From: an uncultured Gemmatimonadota bacterium
GTDB taxonomy: Bacteria; Gemmatimonadota; Gemmatimonadetes; Gemmatimonadales; Gemmatimonadaceae
Assembly: GCA_902825965.1 (NCBI GenBank)
Contig: CADEDA010000007.1
Location: forward strand, 99,896 to 163,895
Length of the DNA stretch: 64,000 nucleotides
Reading direction: 5' to 3'
Shown here one piece after another: positions 55,488 through 63,623 of this stretch. The notes under the pieces are model-generated. The model made no database searches. It was not told the origin of the DNA and saw only the letters and a list, made by a program, of their open reading frames with translations. The stretch's first letter is position 1. Every line of letters starts with the position of its first letter. The translations under genes were made by a program, and so were the position numbers.

Positions 55488-55521
55488 CGACGCGCTGGGC
55501 TCGCCCGGCGCGTCGTCGTTT
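55488..55521 (+). terminator. Hairpin after tRNA-Ser(CGA)
   Basis: CGACGCGC (55488-55495) pairs with GCGCGTCG (55508-55515) with a further GGGC/GCCC inside and TCGTTT after it. It may end the first tRNA transcript, or serve as a processing hairpin if both tRNAs are made together, since I find no promoter in the 29 bases before the second tRNA. Confidence 0.7.
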
Positions 55522-55544
55522 GCGGGACGTCCCCGCGATTCCTG

Positions 55545-55632
55545 GGACGGGTGGCCGAGTGGTTTAAGGCGCACGCCTGGAAAGTGTGTGTACGTTAAAA
55601 GCGTACCGTGGGTTCGAATCCCACCCCGTCCG
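55545..55632 (+). tRNA. tRNA-Ser, anticodon GGA (codons UCC/UCU)
   Basis: Acceptor GGACGGG pairs with CCCGTCC; anticodon stem CACGC/GTGTG around loop CTGGAAA; long variable arm; T-arm GTGGG-TTCGAAT-CCCAC; discriminator G. It starts 66 bases after the end of the first serine tRNA and differs mainly in the anticodon and variable arms. Confidence 0.97.
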
Positions 55633-55637
55633 TCGAG

Positions 55638-55668
55638 CGGCAGGACTCCCCCGGGAGGCCTGCCGTTT
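55638..55668 (+). terminator. Terminator of tRNA-Ser(GGA)
   Basis: CGGCAGG (55638-55644) and CCTGCCG (55659-55665) enclose an inner CTCCC/GGGAG stem with a CC loop, followed by TTT. Strong stem with a short T-run. Confidence 0.8.
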
Positions 55669-55762
55669 CGCATTCGCGGCTCGTTCGTCACCTGCGCGTG
55701 ACCCGCTCGGCAAACCCTTCTGGGACGAGTGGTGTCTCATGGGGGAACGCAGGAGCAGACCA

Positions 55763-55933
55763 ATGGACAACGTGAAACGACTCTCAGACAACCAGATCCA
55801 ACTGTTCGACGACCACGGCACCCTGATCGGCGTGATCCGCCGGCCGGTGGAGCCCGAGGTCCTCGGCCCCGGACGCGAGAAGGTGTATCTCTCGCGTCGC
55901 GACCAGGCCGCACGCACCAGCCAAGCCGCCTGA
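55763..55933 (+). CDS. Small unknown protein before pyrR
   Basis: ATG at 55763 with AGGAG at 55751-55755 gives 56 residues; a start at 55739 would add eight. It reads as a short beta-rich protein (QIQLFDDHGTLIGVIRRPVEP) with a charged tail. The good ribosome binding site and lack of overlap support it being real. I do not recognise it. It precedes pyrR by 65 bases, which hold a strong hairpin. Confidence 0.5.
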   Translation: MDNVKRLSDNQIQLFDDHGTLIGVIRRPVEPEVLGPGREKVYLSRRDQAARTSQAA

Positions 55934-55940
55934 CGCCGCG

Positions 55941-55977
55941 CGGCGGAGCAGGGAGCGCACCGCTCCCATCTCCGCCG
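55941..55977 (+). promoter_or_regulatory. Long hairpin in the pyrR leader
   Basis: An outer stem CGGCGGAG/CTCCGCCG (8 pairs), a CA/AT internal loop, an inner stem GGGAGCG/CGCTCCC (7 pairs) and a CAC loop form one of the best hairpins in the window, 21 bases before the pyrR GTG. It does not match the Bacillus PyrR-binding loop consensus by eye and has no immediate T-run. It may be a terminator of the small gene upstream or an attenuation element. Confidence 0.55.
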
Positions 55978-55998
55978 TGCGCGACGCATATTTGTGGG

Positions 55999-56556
55999 GT
56001 GTCCAGCACCCCCACCGTTGTCCTGAATGCGCGCGCCGTCGCGCGCACGATCTCGCGGATGGCCGACGAGATCCTCGAGCTGAACGAAGGCACCGAGCAG
56101 CTCCTCCTCGTCGGCATCCAGCGGCGCGGTGTGCAGATCGCCGACCGCATCGCCGACGTCATCAAGGAGCGCGAAGGCGTCGAGATCCCGCGGGGTGCCC
56201 TCGACATCACGCTCTATCGCGACGACCTCCAGAGCGTCGGCCCGCGCCCGGTGGTGGGCAAGACGCACCTGCCGGTGGCCCTCGAAGGCAAGGTCGTCGT
56301 GATCGTCGATGACGTGCTCTTCACCGGCCGGACGATCCGCGCGGCGCTCGACGAGCTGGCCGACTTCGGGCGACCCGCGCGCATCCAGCTGGCCGTGCTC
56401 ATCGACCGCGGGGGACGCGAACTGCCCATCCACGCCGACGTGATCGGCAAGACGCTCGATGTCGGCGCCGGCGGCCGCGTGGACGTGTTCGTGCCTGCGC
56501 TCGACGGGCGCGACGAGGTGGTCCTGATCGAGGGGAAGCGGGGCGGATCGGCGTGA
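55999..56556 (+). CDS. pyrR: PyrR bifunctional regulator / uracil phosphoribosyltransferase
   Basis: 185 residues from GTG at 55999. The PRPP-binding loop VVIVDDVLFTGRTIRAAL is near residue 99, with VGIQRRGVQIADRI near 45. In Firmicutes PyrR binds pyr mRNA and controls attenuation; it also has uracil phosphoribosyltransferase activity. Here it heads pyrB-pyrC, each overlapping the next. The hairpin just upstream could be its target, untested. Confidence 0.93.
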   Translation: MSSTPTVVLNARAVARTISRMADEILELNEGTEQLLLVGIQRRGVQIADRIADVIKEREGVEIPRGALDITLYRDDLQSVGPRPVVGKTHLPVALEGKVVVIVDDVLFTGRTIRAALDELADFGRPARIQLAVLIDRGGRELPIHADVIGKTLDVGAGGRVDVFVPALDGRDEVVLIEGKRGGSA

Positions 56557-57509
56557 CGACGCTCGGCAAGGATCTCCTCGGCCTGCGCGGCCTCTCCCGC
56601 GAGCAGATCACGACGATCCTCGACGTCGCCGAACCGTTGAAGGAGATCTCCGAGCGGACCATCAAGAAGGTGCCGACGCTGCGCGGCATGACGGTGGTCA
56701 ATCTCTTCTTCGAGCCGAGCACGCGCACGCGGATCTCATTCGAGTTCGCCGAGAAGCGCATGTCCGCCGACACCGTGAACGTCGCGGCCGCGGCCTCGAG
56801 CATCTCCAAGGGCGAGACCCTGGTCGACACGGCACGGAACCTCGAGGCCATGCGGATCGACATGGTGGTGGTGCGCCACCCCGGGTCCGGCGCCGCCCGC
56901 TTCCTCGCGGAGCGCATCGAGTCGAACGTGATCAACGCGGGTGACGGCACACACGAGCACCCCACGCAGGGCCTGCTCGACCTGCTCACGCTGCGGGACC
57001 GCTTCGGCACGCTCGACGGCAAGCGCGTCTGCATCGTCGGCGACGTGCTACACTCGCGGGTCGCGCGCTCCAACATCTGGGGCCTCAAGGCGCTGGGCGC
57101 CGAGGTCGCGGTCTGCGGCCCCCGCTCCCTGCTGCCCGGCGCCATCCATGAGTTCGGCGTCGAGGTCTTCGATCGCGTCGAACAGGCCATCGAGTGGGCG
57201 GACGCCCTGAACGTGCTGCGCCTGCAACTCGAGCGCATGGAACTCGGCTACATCCCGTCGCTGCGCGAGTACAATCGCGTGTTCGGCGTGACCCGCGCCC
57301 GCCTCGACAAGGCGCCGCGCGACTTGATCATCCTCCATCCCGGTCCGATGAACCGCGGCGTTGAGATCGACTCCGATGTGGCCGATGGGCCGCACTCCGT
57401 GATCCTCCAGCAGGTCACCAACGGCGTGGCCGTGCGGATGGCCGTGCTCTACCTGCTGGCCGGGCAGAAGGCCAGCCTCGCCGACGCCGCCAAGGGAGGT
57501 GCCGCGTGA
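56553..57509 (+). CDS. pyrB: Aspartate carbamoyltransferase catalytic subunit
   Basis: 318 residues from GTG at 56553 (GTGA overlap). Carbamoyl-phosphate site FFEPSTRTRISFE near residue 52, GDGTHEHPTQGLLDLLTL near 131, LHPGPMNRG near 265. Catalyses the first committed pyrimidine step. No pyrI regulatory gene follows; instead pyrC overlaps, as in organisms where PyrB associates with PyrC. Confidence 0.97.
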   Translation: MTTLGKDLLGLRGLSREQITTILDVAEPLKEISERTIKKVPTLRGMTVVNLFFEPSTRTRISFEFAEKRMSADTVNVAAAASSISKGETLVDTARNLEAMRIDMVVVRHPGSGAARFLAERIESNVINAGDGTHEHPTQGLLDLLTLRDRFGTLDGKRVCIVGDVLHSRVARSNIWGLKALGAEVAVCGPRSLLPGAIHEFGVEVFDRVEQAIEWADALNVLRLQLERMELGYIPSLREYNRVFGVTRARLDKAPRDLIILHPGPMNRGVEIDSDVADGPHSVILQQVTNGVAVRMAVLYLLAGQKASLADAAKGGAA

Positions 57510-58795
57510 CCGCACCGCTCCTCCTCACCGGCGGTCGTCTCGTCGACCCGTCGCAAGGCCTCGATGCGGTCGGCGACCTCCTGCTCGTGGACGGCAAGGT
57601 GCAATCCGTGGGCGGGCGGATCACCGGCCCCGATGGCGCCACGCGCATCGACTGCACTGGCCTCGTCGTCGCCCCGGGCATGATCGACGTGCACGTACAC
57701 CTCCGGGAGCCCGGGCGCGAGGACGTGGAGACGGTCGCCACGGGTGCCCATGCCGCGGTCGCCGGTGGCTTCACGGGCGTCTGCGCCATGCCCAACACCA
57801 AGCCGGTCACCGACAATCAGGCCACGGTGGGCTTCGTCAAGCGCCAAGGCGAAGCGGCCGGTTTTGCCCGCGTCTACCCCTACGGCGCGATCTCGCTCGG
57901 CCAGCAGGGCGAGACGCTGGCCGAGTTCGGCGAGATGGTCGCGGCCGGTGCGGTTGCGGTCAGCGACGACGGCAAGCCGGTCGAGAACTCGCACCTCATG
58001 CGTACCGCGCTGGAGTACGCGCAGACCTTCGGCATCCCGGTGGTCGAGCACTGCGAGGTGATGGCCCTCGCCCACGGCGGCTCGATGCATGAGGGCAGCA
58101 TCTCCGCCCGGCTCGGGCTGAAGGGCATCCCGGGCGAAGCGGAGGAGATCGACGTCATCCGCTGCATCCTGCTCGCCAAGCTCACCGGCGGGCACATCCA
58201 CCTGTGCCACCTGTCCACCAAGGGGTCGGTGGACCTCGTGCGTTGGGGCAAGGACCAGGGCGTGCGCGTGACGGCCGAGGTCTGCAGCCACCACATCTCG
58301 TTGACCCACGAGGCCGTGGAGGGGTACAACACCAACGCCAAGATGAACCCGCCGCTGCGCACGATGCGCGACGTCGAGGCGCTGCAGCAGGGGCTCAAGG
58401 ACGGCACGATCGACCTGCTCGTGACGGACCACGCACCGCACCACTACGATGAGAAGGAGCGCGAGTTCGCGGACGCGCCCAACGGCATCGTGGGGCTGGA
58501 GACCGCACTGGGCGTGAACGTGACCTGGCTGCTCGAACCGGGGATTCTCACACTCAACGACCTGGTCAACCGCATGGCCTGTCTGCCCGCCAAGGTCTTC
58601 GGATTGCCCGGCGGCACGCTGGCCAAGGGCAGCATCGCCGACGTGTCGGTGTTCGATCCGACCCGCGAGTGGACGGTGGACCCGAGCCGCTTCAAGTCGA
58701 AGGGCCGGAACACCCCGTACGGCGGGCGGACCCTCCGCGGGCGCGCCATCCGTACCATCGTGGGCGGTCGAGTCGTCTACGAACTGGGTGCCTAG
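57506..58795 (+). CDS. pyrC: Dihydroorotase
   Basis: 429 residues from GTG at 57506 (GTGA overlap). Metal site HVHLREPG near residue 59, ASDDGKP-type loop (VSDDGKPVENS), HCEVMAL, HLCHLSTKGS, and TDHAPHHYDEKE near 305. Type I enzyme. All metal ligands seem present, so it is likely active and not a pseudo-dihydroorotase. It makes dihydroorotate from carbamoyl aspartate. Confidence 0.96.
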   Translation: MTAPLLLTGGRLVDPSQGLDAVGDLLLVDGKVQSVGGRITGPDGATRIDCTGLVVAPGMIDVHVHLREPGREDVETVATGAHAAVAGGFTGVCAMPNTKPVTDNQATVGFVKRQGEAAGFARVYPYGAISLGQQGETLAEFGEMVAAGAVAVSDDGKPVENSHLMRTALEYAQTFGIPVVEHCEVMALAHGGSMHEGSISARLGLKGIPGEAEEIDVIRCILLAKLTGGHIHLCHLSTKGSVDLVRWGKDQGVRVTAEVCSHHISLTHEAVEGYNTNAKMNPPLRTMRDVEALQQGLKDGTIDLLVTDHAPHHYDEKEREFADAPNGIVGLETALGVNVTWLLEPGILTLNDLVNRMACLPAKVFGLPGGTLAKGSIADVSVFDPTREWTVDPSRFKSKGRNTPYGGRTLRGRAIRTIVGGRVVYELGA

Positions 58796-58839
58796 AGTAC
58801 CACGACCGCACTTTCCGTACGCCACCTCAGGGATCGCCG

Positions 58840-60063
58840 ATGGGACAGTCAGATCAGGAGCGTATTGCCGCGCTGGACGCGCTCCTCGCCGAGAAGCGCA
58901 AGCACGAGGGCTACCTCGAGAAACTCGAGGCGCGTCGCGGGTCCACGCCCGAGAACGTGTTCGCACGCCTGCGCAACGAGTACCTGACCAAGCTCACGGA
59001 CCTCCACGTGCGGGCGTCGAGCGAGGCCGACTTGTTGGGCGAGACACTCCGCGCCGACGAGGCCGCGGTCGCGGAGATCGCGGTGCGGCTCGAGGCCGCG
59101 ACCGAGGAGCGGATCGAGGGGGAGCTGCGCGCCGAGGTCGGGGAGTACGAGGCCGGTGAGTGGGCGAAGAAACTGAAGGAACTCACGACACGCATCGGCA
59201 AGATCGAGGCGGAGCGCGACGCGCGGACCAAGTCGTTCGAACACCTGCGTACGCTGCTCGTCGAAGCACGCGGCAGCGCGGCGTTGCGGGCCTTGGTTGA
59301 GGAGGAGATGGCGCCGATCCCGGAGCCGGCCTCCGCGTCGGTGCCGGCAGCCGCGGCGGCGCTTGCGAAGGTCGTCGAGGCGCCGTCGGCGCCCATGCCC
59401 GTCGCTCCGGCGGCGGCCCCTGCGACGGCCCCTGCCTCAGCTCCGGCGCCGGCCGCTGCGAAGCCCGCCATCCCAGAGCTCGCGCTGGAGGCCCCCCCGG
59501 CCCCGGCCCCGCGCGTTTCCGCGGCCGTGCCCAACCCGTCGCCGATGCCGAATCTTGAGTCCGACATCGCCGCGGTCATCGAGGCTGCCAGTGCACCGGC
59601 GCCCAGACCCTCAGGGGCGCGCCCGGCGGAACCGGCGGCTCCGCCTCCCGCACCCGTGGCGACGACCGCGCCAATCGTCGAGCGGGCCTCGGCTCCCGCG
59701 CCCGCCAAGCCCTCCGCGCCCATGACGGCCGGCCCGTCCTTCGATGAGCTGGCGTTCCTCAACTCGGTCGTCGGGCGCACGTCCACGCCGGTGACGATGG
59801 ACCCGCCGCCGCCACCGCGGCCATCGAGGCCGGTGGAAGCCCTGAAGGACGCGCCGAGCACCGGCCCAGCCGCGCCCATCGTGCCTCGGGCGTCCACCAA
59901 GGGAGCGGCCGCAGGCAACGATCCCGATACCGGGCCGCTCGGACGCCCGACGCCGCGGACGTCGCAAGCCATCAAGACGCTCAAGTGCCAGGAGTGCGGT
60001 ACGCTCAACTATCCGACCGAGTGGTACTGCGAGCGCTGCGGCGGCGAGCTGGCCGCGCTGTAG
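58840..60063 (+). CDS. Coiled-coil, Pro/Ala linker and zinc-ribbon protein, unknown
   Basis: 407 residues from ATG at 58840. Residues 1-155 are a Glu/Arg/Leu-rich coiled coil; about 160-370 are a low-complexity Ala/Pro linker; the end is a four-cysteine zinc ribbon (CQECG and CERCG around TLNYPTEWY). There is no signal or membrane segment, so it is likely cytoplasmic. The order resembles a scaffold or adaptor with a C-terminal metal-binding hook. I do not recognise the family. It is followed by a bidirectional terminator. Confidence 0.75.
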   Translation: MGQSDQERIAALDALLAEKRKHEGYLEKLEARRGSTPENVFARLRNEYLTKLTDLHVRASSEADLLGETLRADEAAVAEIAVRLEAATEERIEGELRAEVGEYEAGEWAKKLKELTTRIGKIEAERDARTKSFEHLRTLLVEARGSAALRALVEEEMAPIPEPASASVPAAAAALAKVVEAPSAPMPVAPAAAPATAPASAPAPAAAKPAIPELALEAPPAPAPRVSAAVPNPSPMPNLESDIAAVIEAASAPAPRPSGARPAEPAAPPPAPVATTAPIVERASAPAPAKPSAPMTAGPSFDELAFLNSVVGRTSTPVTMDPPPPPRPSRPVEALKDAPSTGPAAPIVPRASTKGAAAGNDPDTGPLGRPTPRTSQAIKTLKCQECGTLNYPTEWYCERCGGELAAL

Positions 60064-60089
60064 GCGTCGGCAGGCGGGGATGAATGACG

Positions 60090-60117
60090 AAGGCCGCGTC
60101 CCGGGGGACGCGGCCTT
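60090..60117. terminator. Bidirectional terminator between convergent genes
   Basis: AAGGCCGCGTCCC (60090-60102) and GGGACGCGGCCTT (60105-60117) form a 13-pair stem with a two-base loop, which would adjust to a larger loop. The AA/TT ends give weak tracts both ways. It lies between the zinc-ribbon gene and rpsT, which converge. Confidence 0.85.
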
Positions 60118-60139
60118 CCGTGCTTCTAGCAGGACCGAC

Positions 60140-60373
60140 TTACTTGGCCTTCGCCAGCTTCGACTTCTGACGGGCCGCGGCGTTCTTGTGGATCAGGCCC
60201 TTGCGCGCCGCCCGGTCGAGCAGCTGCACGGCCTTCGCCTTGTCCGTGGCGGACGACGAGTCGGTCTTGGCGGTCTTCAGCGCGGTCCGGAGCGCGGCAC
60301 GCTGCGACCGGTTACGAGCGGTCGCCGCGCGGGTCTTGCGCATGTTCTTCTTCGCGGACGCGATTCTCGGCAC
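60140..60373 (-). CDS. rpsT: 30S ribosomal protein S20
   Basis: 77 residues on the minus strand from a GTG at 60371-60373, with GGAG nearby upstream; the longer frame to 60418 is not needed. PRIASAKKNMRKTRAATARN is the classic S20 start, followed by a helical Lys/Arg/Ala-rich body with LDRAARKGLIHKNAAARQKS. It is a primary 16S rRNA binder. It is somewhat shorter than the 87 residues of E. coli. Confidence 0.95.
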   Translation of the reverse strand: MPRIASAKKNMRKTRAATARNRSQRAALRTALKTAKTDSSSATDKAKAVQLLDRAARKGLIHKNAAARQKSKLAKAK

Positions 60374-60430
60374 AGATGTATCTCCAAAGGTGATTTCAGG
60401 GCACGCCGGGTGGCGCACCGTAGCCTGAGA

Positions 60431-60459
60431 ATCGTAGGCGGGAGAGTGGGGTAAGTCAA
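60431..60459 (-). promoter_or_regulatory. Promoter of rpsT
   Basis: On the minus strand TTGACT (plus 60454-60459), a 17-base spacer and TACGAT (plus 60431-60436) precede rpsT with a leader of about 50 bases. Good sigma70-type spacing. Confidence 0.7.
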
Positions 60460-60473
60460 GGGAACGCCGTGCT

Positions 60474-60502
60474 TTGACTCTGCCCGCGCGACGGTCTACT
60501 TT
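60474..60502 (+). promoter_or_regulatory. Promoter of the scpA operon
   Basis: TTGACT (60474-60479), 17 bases, then TACTTT (60497-60502). It is divergent from the rpsT promoter with the two -35 boxes only 14 bases apart. Predicted leader before scpA is about 86 bases, in which I see nothing else. Confidence 0.5.
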
Positions 60503-60594
60503 ACGCCTCGACTGCCCGTGACGGGCCTCCTCTCAGCCGCGCCGACCGTGCGTCCGCTCCCGCCCAGACATTCCTCTCCCCCGGCGCCCTCGCT

Positions 60595-61329
60595 GTGACA
60601 TCGGTCGCTGCCTCCCAGGCCGATTCCGCCTTCGTCGTCGACATCGCCGGATTCAACGGCCCGCTCGACTTGCTGCTCTCGCTGTTGCGGGACGAGCAGG
60701 TGGACATCTACGACATCCCGGTTGCGCGTATCTGTGACCAGTTCCTCGCGCGCATGCATGAGCTCAAGCTCAACGAGGCCGCCGAGTACCTCGAGATGGC
60801 GGCGCGCCTGATCCGCATCAAGGCGCAGATGCTGCTGCCGCGGAAGGCCGGCGAGGACGGCTGGGAGGACCCGCGCCACGAGCTGGTCCGCCGGCTCCTC
60901 GAGTACCAACAGATGCGCGAGGTGGTGGACGTGCTCGAGAAGCTCGGCGAGGACCGCCGGAACCGCTTCGGCCGCACGTTCCTGCAGCAGGCGGCAGCGC
61001 CGCCTCCGGCGCCGCTGGCCCTCAGCCTCACGGACATCCTCGTCGCGGTGGACCGTGTGTTGCGGGCCGCCCGCAAGCCCACCGTGCACGAGGTCATCCC
61101 GCGCGCGCTGGACGTCGATGGGGCGATGCTCACCGTCCGCGCCGTGCTGCAGCTGCGGGCCCAGGCGCGCTGGCGCGACGTGGTCCGCTCGGACGCTGAA
61201 CCCTGGGAGGTGCTCTCCGGCCTCCTCGCCCTCCTCGAGCTCGCCAAGCGCAGCGAGCTGCACCTGACCCAACCCCGACCGTTTGCCGACGTGGAGATCC
61301 GCCGTGAACTCGCTGGCGAAGCTGCTTGA
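60595..61329 (+). CDS. scpA: Segregation and condensation protein A
   Basis: 244 residues from GTG at 60595. FNGPLDLLLSLLRDEQVDIYDIPVARICDQF is the ScpA kleisin N-terminus, split here across residues 19-49, followed by AAEYLEMAARLIRIKAQMLLPR and a C-terminal winged helix. With ScpB it bridges SMC dimers in chromosome condensation; no smc gene is in the window. Confidence 0.95.
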   Translation: MTSVAASQADSAFVVDIAGFNGPLDLLLSLLRDEQVDIYDIPVARICDQFLARMHELKLNEAAEYLEMAARLIRIKAQMLLPRKAGEDGWEDPRHELVRRLLEYQQMREVVDVLEKLGEDRRNRFGRTFLQQAAAPPPAPLALSLTDILVAVDRVLRAARKPTVHEVIPRALDVDGAMLTVRAVLQLRAQARWRDVVRSDAEPWEVLSGLLALLELAKRSELHLTQPRPFADVEIRRELAGEAA

Positions 61330-61912
61330 GGCCGCGCTCTTCGCGAGCCCCCGACCGATCCCGACCGAGGAGCTCGCGGCACTCGACGCCGAGGCCTCGC
61401 CCGCGGCGGTCCAGTCGGCGCTCGACGAACTGCGCGAGCACTACGACGTGGACGGTCACGGGGTCGCCTTGGTGGACATGGGCGGCGGCTGGCAGATCCT
61501 GACGCGTCCGGAGTACACCGAGGCGATCGAACGCGCGCAGATGGCGGTGCGGCCGGCCCGGCTCTCGGCCGCGGCGCTCGAGACGCTGGCCATCATCGCG
61601 TACCGGCAGCCGATTGGCCGCGCGGAGGTCGCCGAGATCCGCGGCGTCGACGTCGGCGCCGTGATCAAGTCGCTGCATGAGCGCGGCCTGATCGACGTGG
61701 TGGGCCGCGCCGAGGGCCTCGGGCGTCCCTTGCTCTACGGTACGACCTCGGCCTTCCTGGAGCAGTTCGGGCTGCGGCACCTCGAGGAGCTCCCACGCGT
61801 CGACGAACTCGCGATCGCGCTGCGCAAGCCCGGGCAGGAGGGCGATCCGCTGGCACCAGTGCCGAGTGACGGCATGACCATCGACGCCGCCGAGGTCGCG
61901 CAGCCCGCGTGA
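61304..61912 (+). CDS. scpB: Segregation and condensation protein B
   Basis: 202 residues from GTG at 61304, overlapping scpA by 26 bases. Two winged-helix domains; LSAAALETLAIIAYRQPIGRAEVAEIRGV and a GLGRPLLYGTT segment are diagnostic. The C-terminus (DAAEVAQPA) is a short tail. Partner of ScpA and SMC. Its stop overlaps the next gene. Confidence 0.94.
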   Translation: MNSLAKLLEAALFASPRPIPTEELAALDAEASPAAVQSALDELREHYDVDGHGVALVDMGGGWQILTRPEYTEAIERAQMAVRPARLSAAALETLAIIAYRQPIGRAEVAEIRGVDVGAVIKSLHERGLIDVVGRAEGLGRPLLYGTTSAFLEQFGLRHLEELPRVDELAIALRKPGQEGDPLAPVPSDGMTIDAAEVAQPA

Positions 61913-62646
61913 GCGATGCCGCGATGCGGATCCATCGGGCACTCGCCCGCGCCGGGGTCGCGTCGCGGCGGAAGGCCGAGGAGCTCGTCGCGGCCGGTCG
62001 CGTGCGCATCAACGGTGAGGTCGCACGCACGGGGCAGAGCGTCGATCCCACGCGCGACACCATCACGGTGGACGGCCGGGCGATCGCGCGGCCACCGGCC
62101 GCCCAGTGGGTGGTGCTGCACAAGCCCGCCGGCGTGCTCACGACGAAGTCGGATCCGGAAGGGCGTCCGACCGTGTTCGACCTGGTCGCGCCGGCACCGG
62201 GGCTGACGTACGTCGGCCGGCTGGACTACATGACCGAGGGGGTGCTGCTGCTGACCACCGACGGCGACGCCGCGCACCTGCTCACGCATCCGAGCACGCA
62301 GGTCGAGCGCACGTACGTCGCGACAGTCCGAGGCGCTGTGAAGGCGGCGGCGTCACAGATCCGCGCCGGTGTGGAACTCGACGACGGCGTCGTGGTACCC
62401 GAGGCGGTCTCGGTGGTGGAGGGGGCGCAGCCGCGCACCTGGGACCTGTCGCTCACCATCCGCGAGGGGCGCACGCGTGAGGTCCGCCGGCTCTGCGAGG
62501 CGGTGGGGCTCGAAGTCCTGCGACTCGTCCGGACCTCGTTCGGTCCCGTGTCGCTGGGCTCCCTGGCGCCGGGTGCGACGCGCAGCCTCACCAGTAGGGA
62601 ACGCGACCTGATCCACGCTCTCGTGCATTCCGGAACCTCCCGATGA
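61909..62646 (+). CDS. rluB: 23S rRNA pseudouridine synthase, RsuA/RluB family
   Basis: 245 residues from GTG at 61909 (GTGA overlap). N-terminal S4 domain (RIHRALARAGVASRRKAEEL), then the catalytic motif GRLDYMTEG with D106, and REGRTREVRRLCEAVG near the end. Pseudouridylates rRNA. RluB is favoured over RsuA or RluE/F by the scpAB neighbour, common in many phyla, but the exact target is not certain. Confidence 0.9.
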   Translation: MSDAAMRIHRALARAGVASRRKAEELVAAGRVRINGEVARTGQSVDPTRDTITVDGRAIARPPAAQWVVLHKPAGVLTTKSDPEGRPTVFDLVAPAPGLTYVGRLDYMTEGVLLLTTDGDAAHLLTHPSTQVERTYVATVRGAVKAAASQIRAGVELDDGVVVPEAVSVVEGAQPRTWDLSLTIREGRTREVRRLCEAVGLEVLRLVRTSFGPVSLGSLAPGATRSLTSRERDLIHALVHSGTSR

Positions 62647-63599
62647 CCACTTCGACGCTCACGCAGGACATCCTGGCGCAGGTCTCCCAACGGGTCGTCG
62701 GCCAGCAGGCGATGGTCGAGCGCCTGTTGATCGCCCTGCTCACCGGCGGCCACGTCCTGCTCGAGGGCGTGCCGGGCCTCGCCAAGACGCTCACGGTGCG
62801 GACGCTGGCGGAGACCGTGCGCACCAGCTTCAGCCGCATCCAGTTCACGCCGGACCTCCTGCCGGCCGACGTGATCGGTACGCAGGTGTTCGACCAGGGG
62901 TCCGCGACGTTCTCGGTGAAGCGCGGTCCGATCTTCGCCAACATCGTGCTGGCCGACGAGATCAACCGCGCCCCCGCGAAGGTGCAGGCGGCGCTGCTCG
63001 AGGCGATGCAGGAGAAGCAGGTCACGATCGGCGGAACGAGTTTCCTGCTCGAGGAGCCGTTCCTCGTGCTCGCGACGCAGAACCCGATCGAGCAGGAGGG
63101 GACCTATCCGCTCCCCGAGGCGCAGGTCGACCGCTTCATGCTGAAGGTCGTCGTCGGCTATCCCTCGAAGGCCGACGAGCGCAAGATCGTCGATCGCATG
63201 GCGTCGGGGCAGCCCGAGGCCGTCGTGCAGAAGGTCGCGAGCCCGAGCCAGATCCTGGCTGCCCGCAAGGTCGTCGACAAGATCTTCATCGACGACAAGG
63301 TGAAGGCCTACGTCGTCGACCTCGTCCATGCGACGCGGGACCCGAAGGCGGCGGGGATCCACGATCTCGAGGGCATGATCGAGATGGGTGCCTCGCCGCG
63401 CGCCTCGCTCTTCCTGACGCGGGCCGCCAAGGCGAATGCCTTCCTCCAGGGCCGGACCTACGCGACGCCCCACGACGTCAAGAACCTCGCCCTCGACGTC
63501 CTGCGTCATCGCGTGGCGATCACGTACGAAGCCGAGGCCGAGGGCAAGAAGAGCGAGGACGTGATCGAGCGGATCCTCGCCGGCGTGCTGGTGCCGTGA
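62643..63599 (+). CDS. MoxR-family AAA+ ATPase
   Basis: 318 residues from ATG at 62643 (overlap with the upstream stop). Walker A GVPGLAKT at residues 42-49, Walker B IVLADEINRA, sensor ATQNPIEQEGTYPLPEAQVDRF. MoxR ATPases act as chaperones for partner complexes and are typically followed by a DUF58/von Willebrand A-domain gene, as here 24 bases downstream. Confidence 0.95.
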   Translation: MTTSTLTQDILAQVSQRVVGQQAMVERLLIALLTGGHVLLEGVPGLAKTLTVRTLAETVRTSFSRIQFTPDLLPADVIGTQVFDQGSATFSVKRGPIFANIVLADEINRAPAKVQAALLEAMQEKQVTIGGTSFLLEEPFLVLATQNPIEQEGTYPLPEAQVDRFMLKVVVGYPSKADERKIVDRMASGQPEAVVQKVASPSQILAARKVVDKIFIDDKVKAYVVDLVHATRDPKAAGIHDLEGMIEMGASPRASLFLTRAAKANAFLQGRTYATPHDVKNLALDVLRHRVAITYEAEAEGKKSEDVIERILAGVLVP

Positions 63600-63623
63600 C
63601 GCGTTAGGTCTGGGGTCGTCGAG

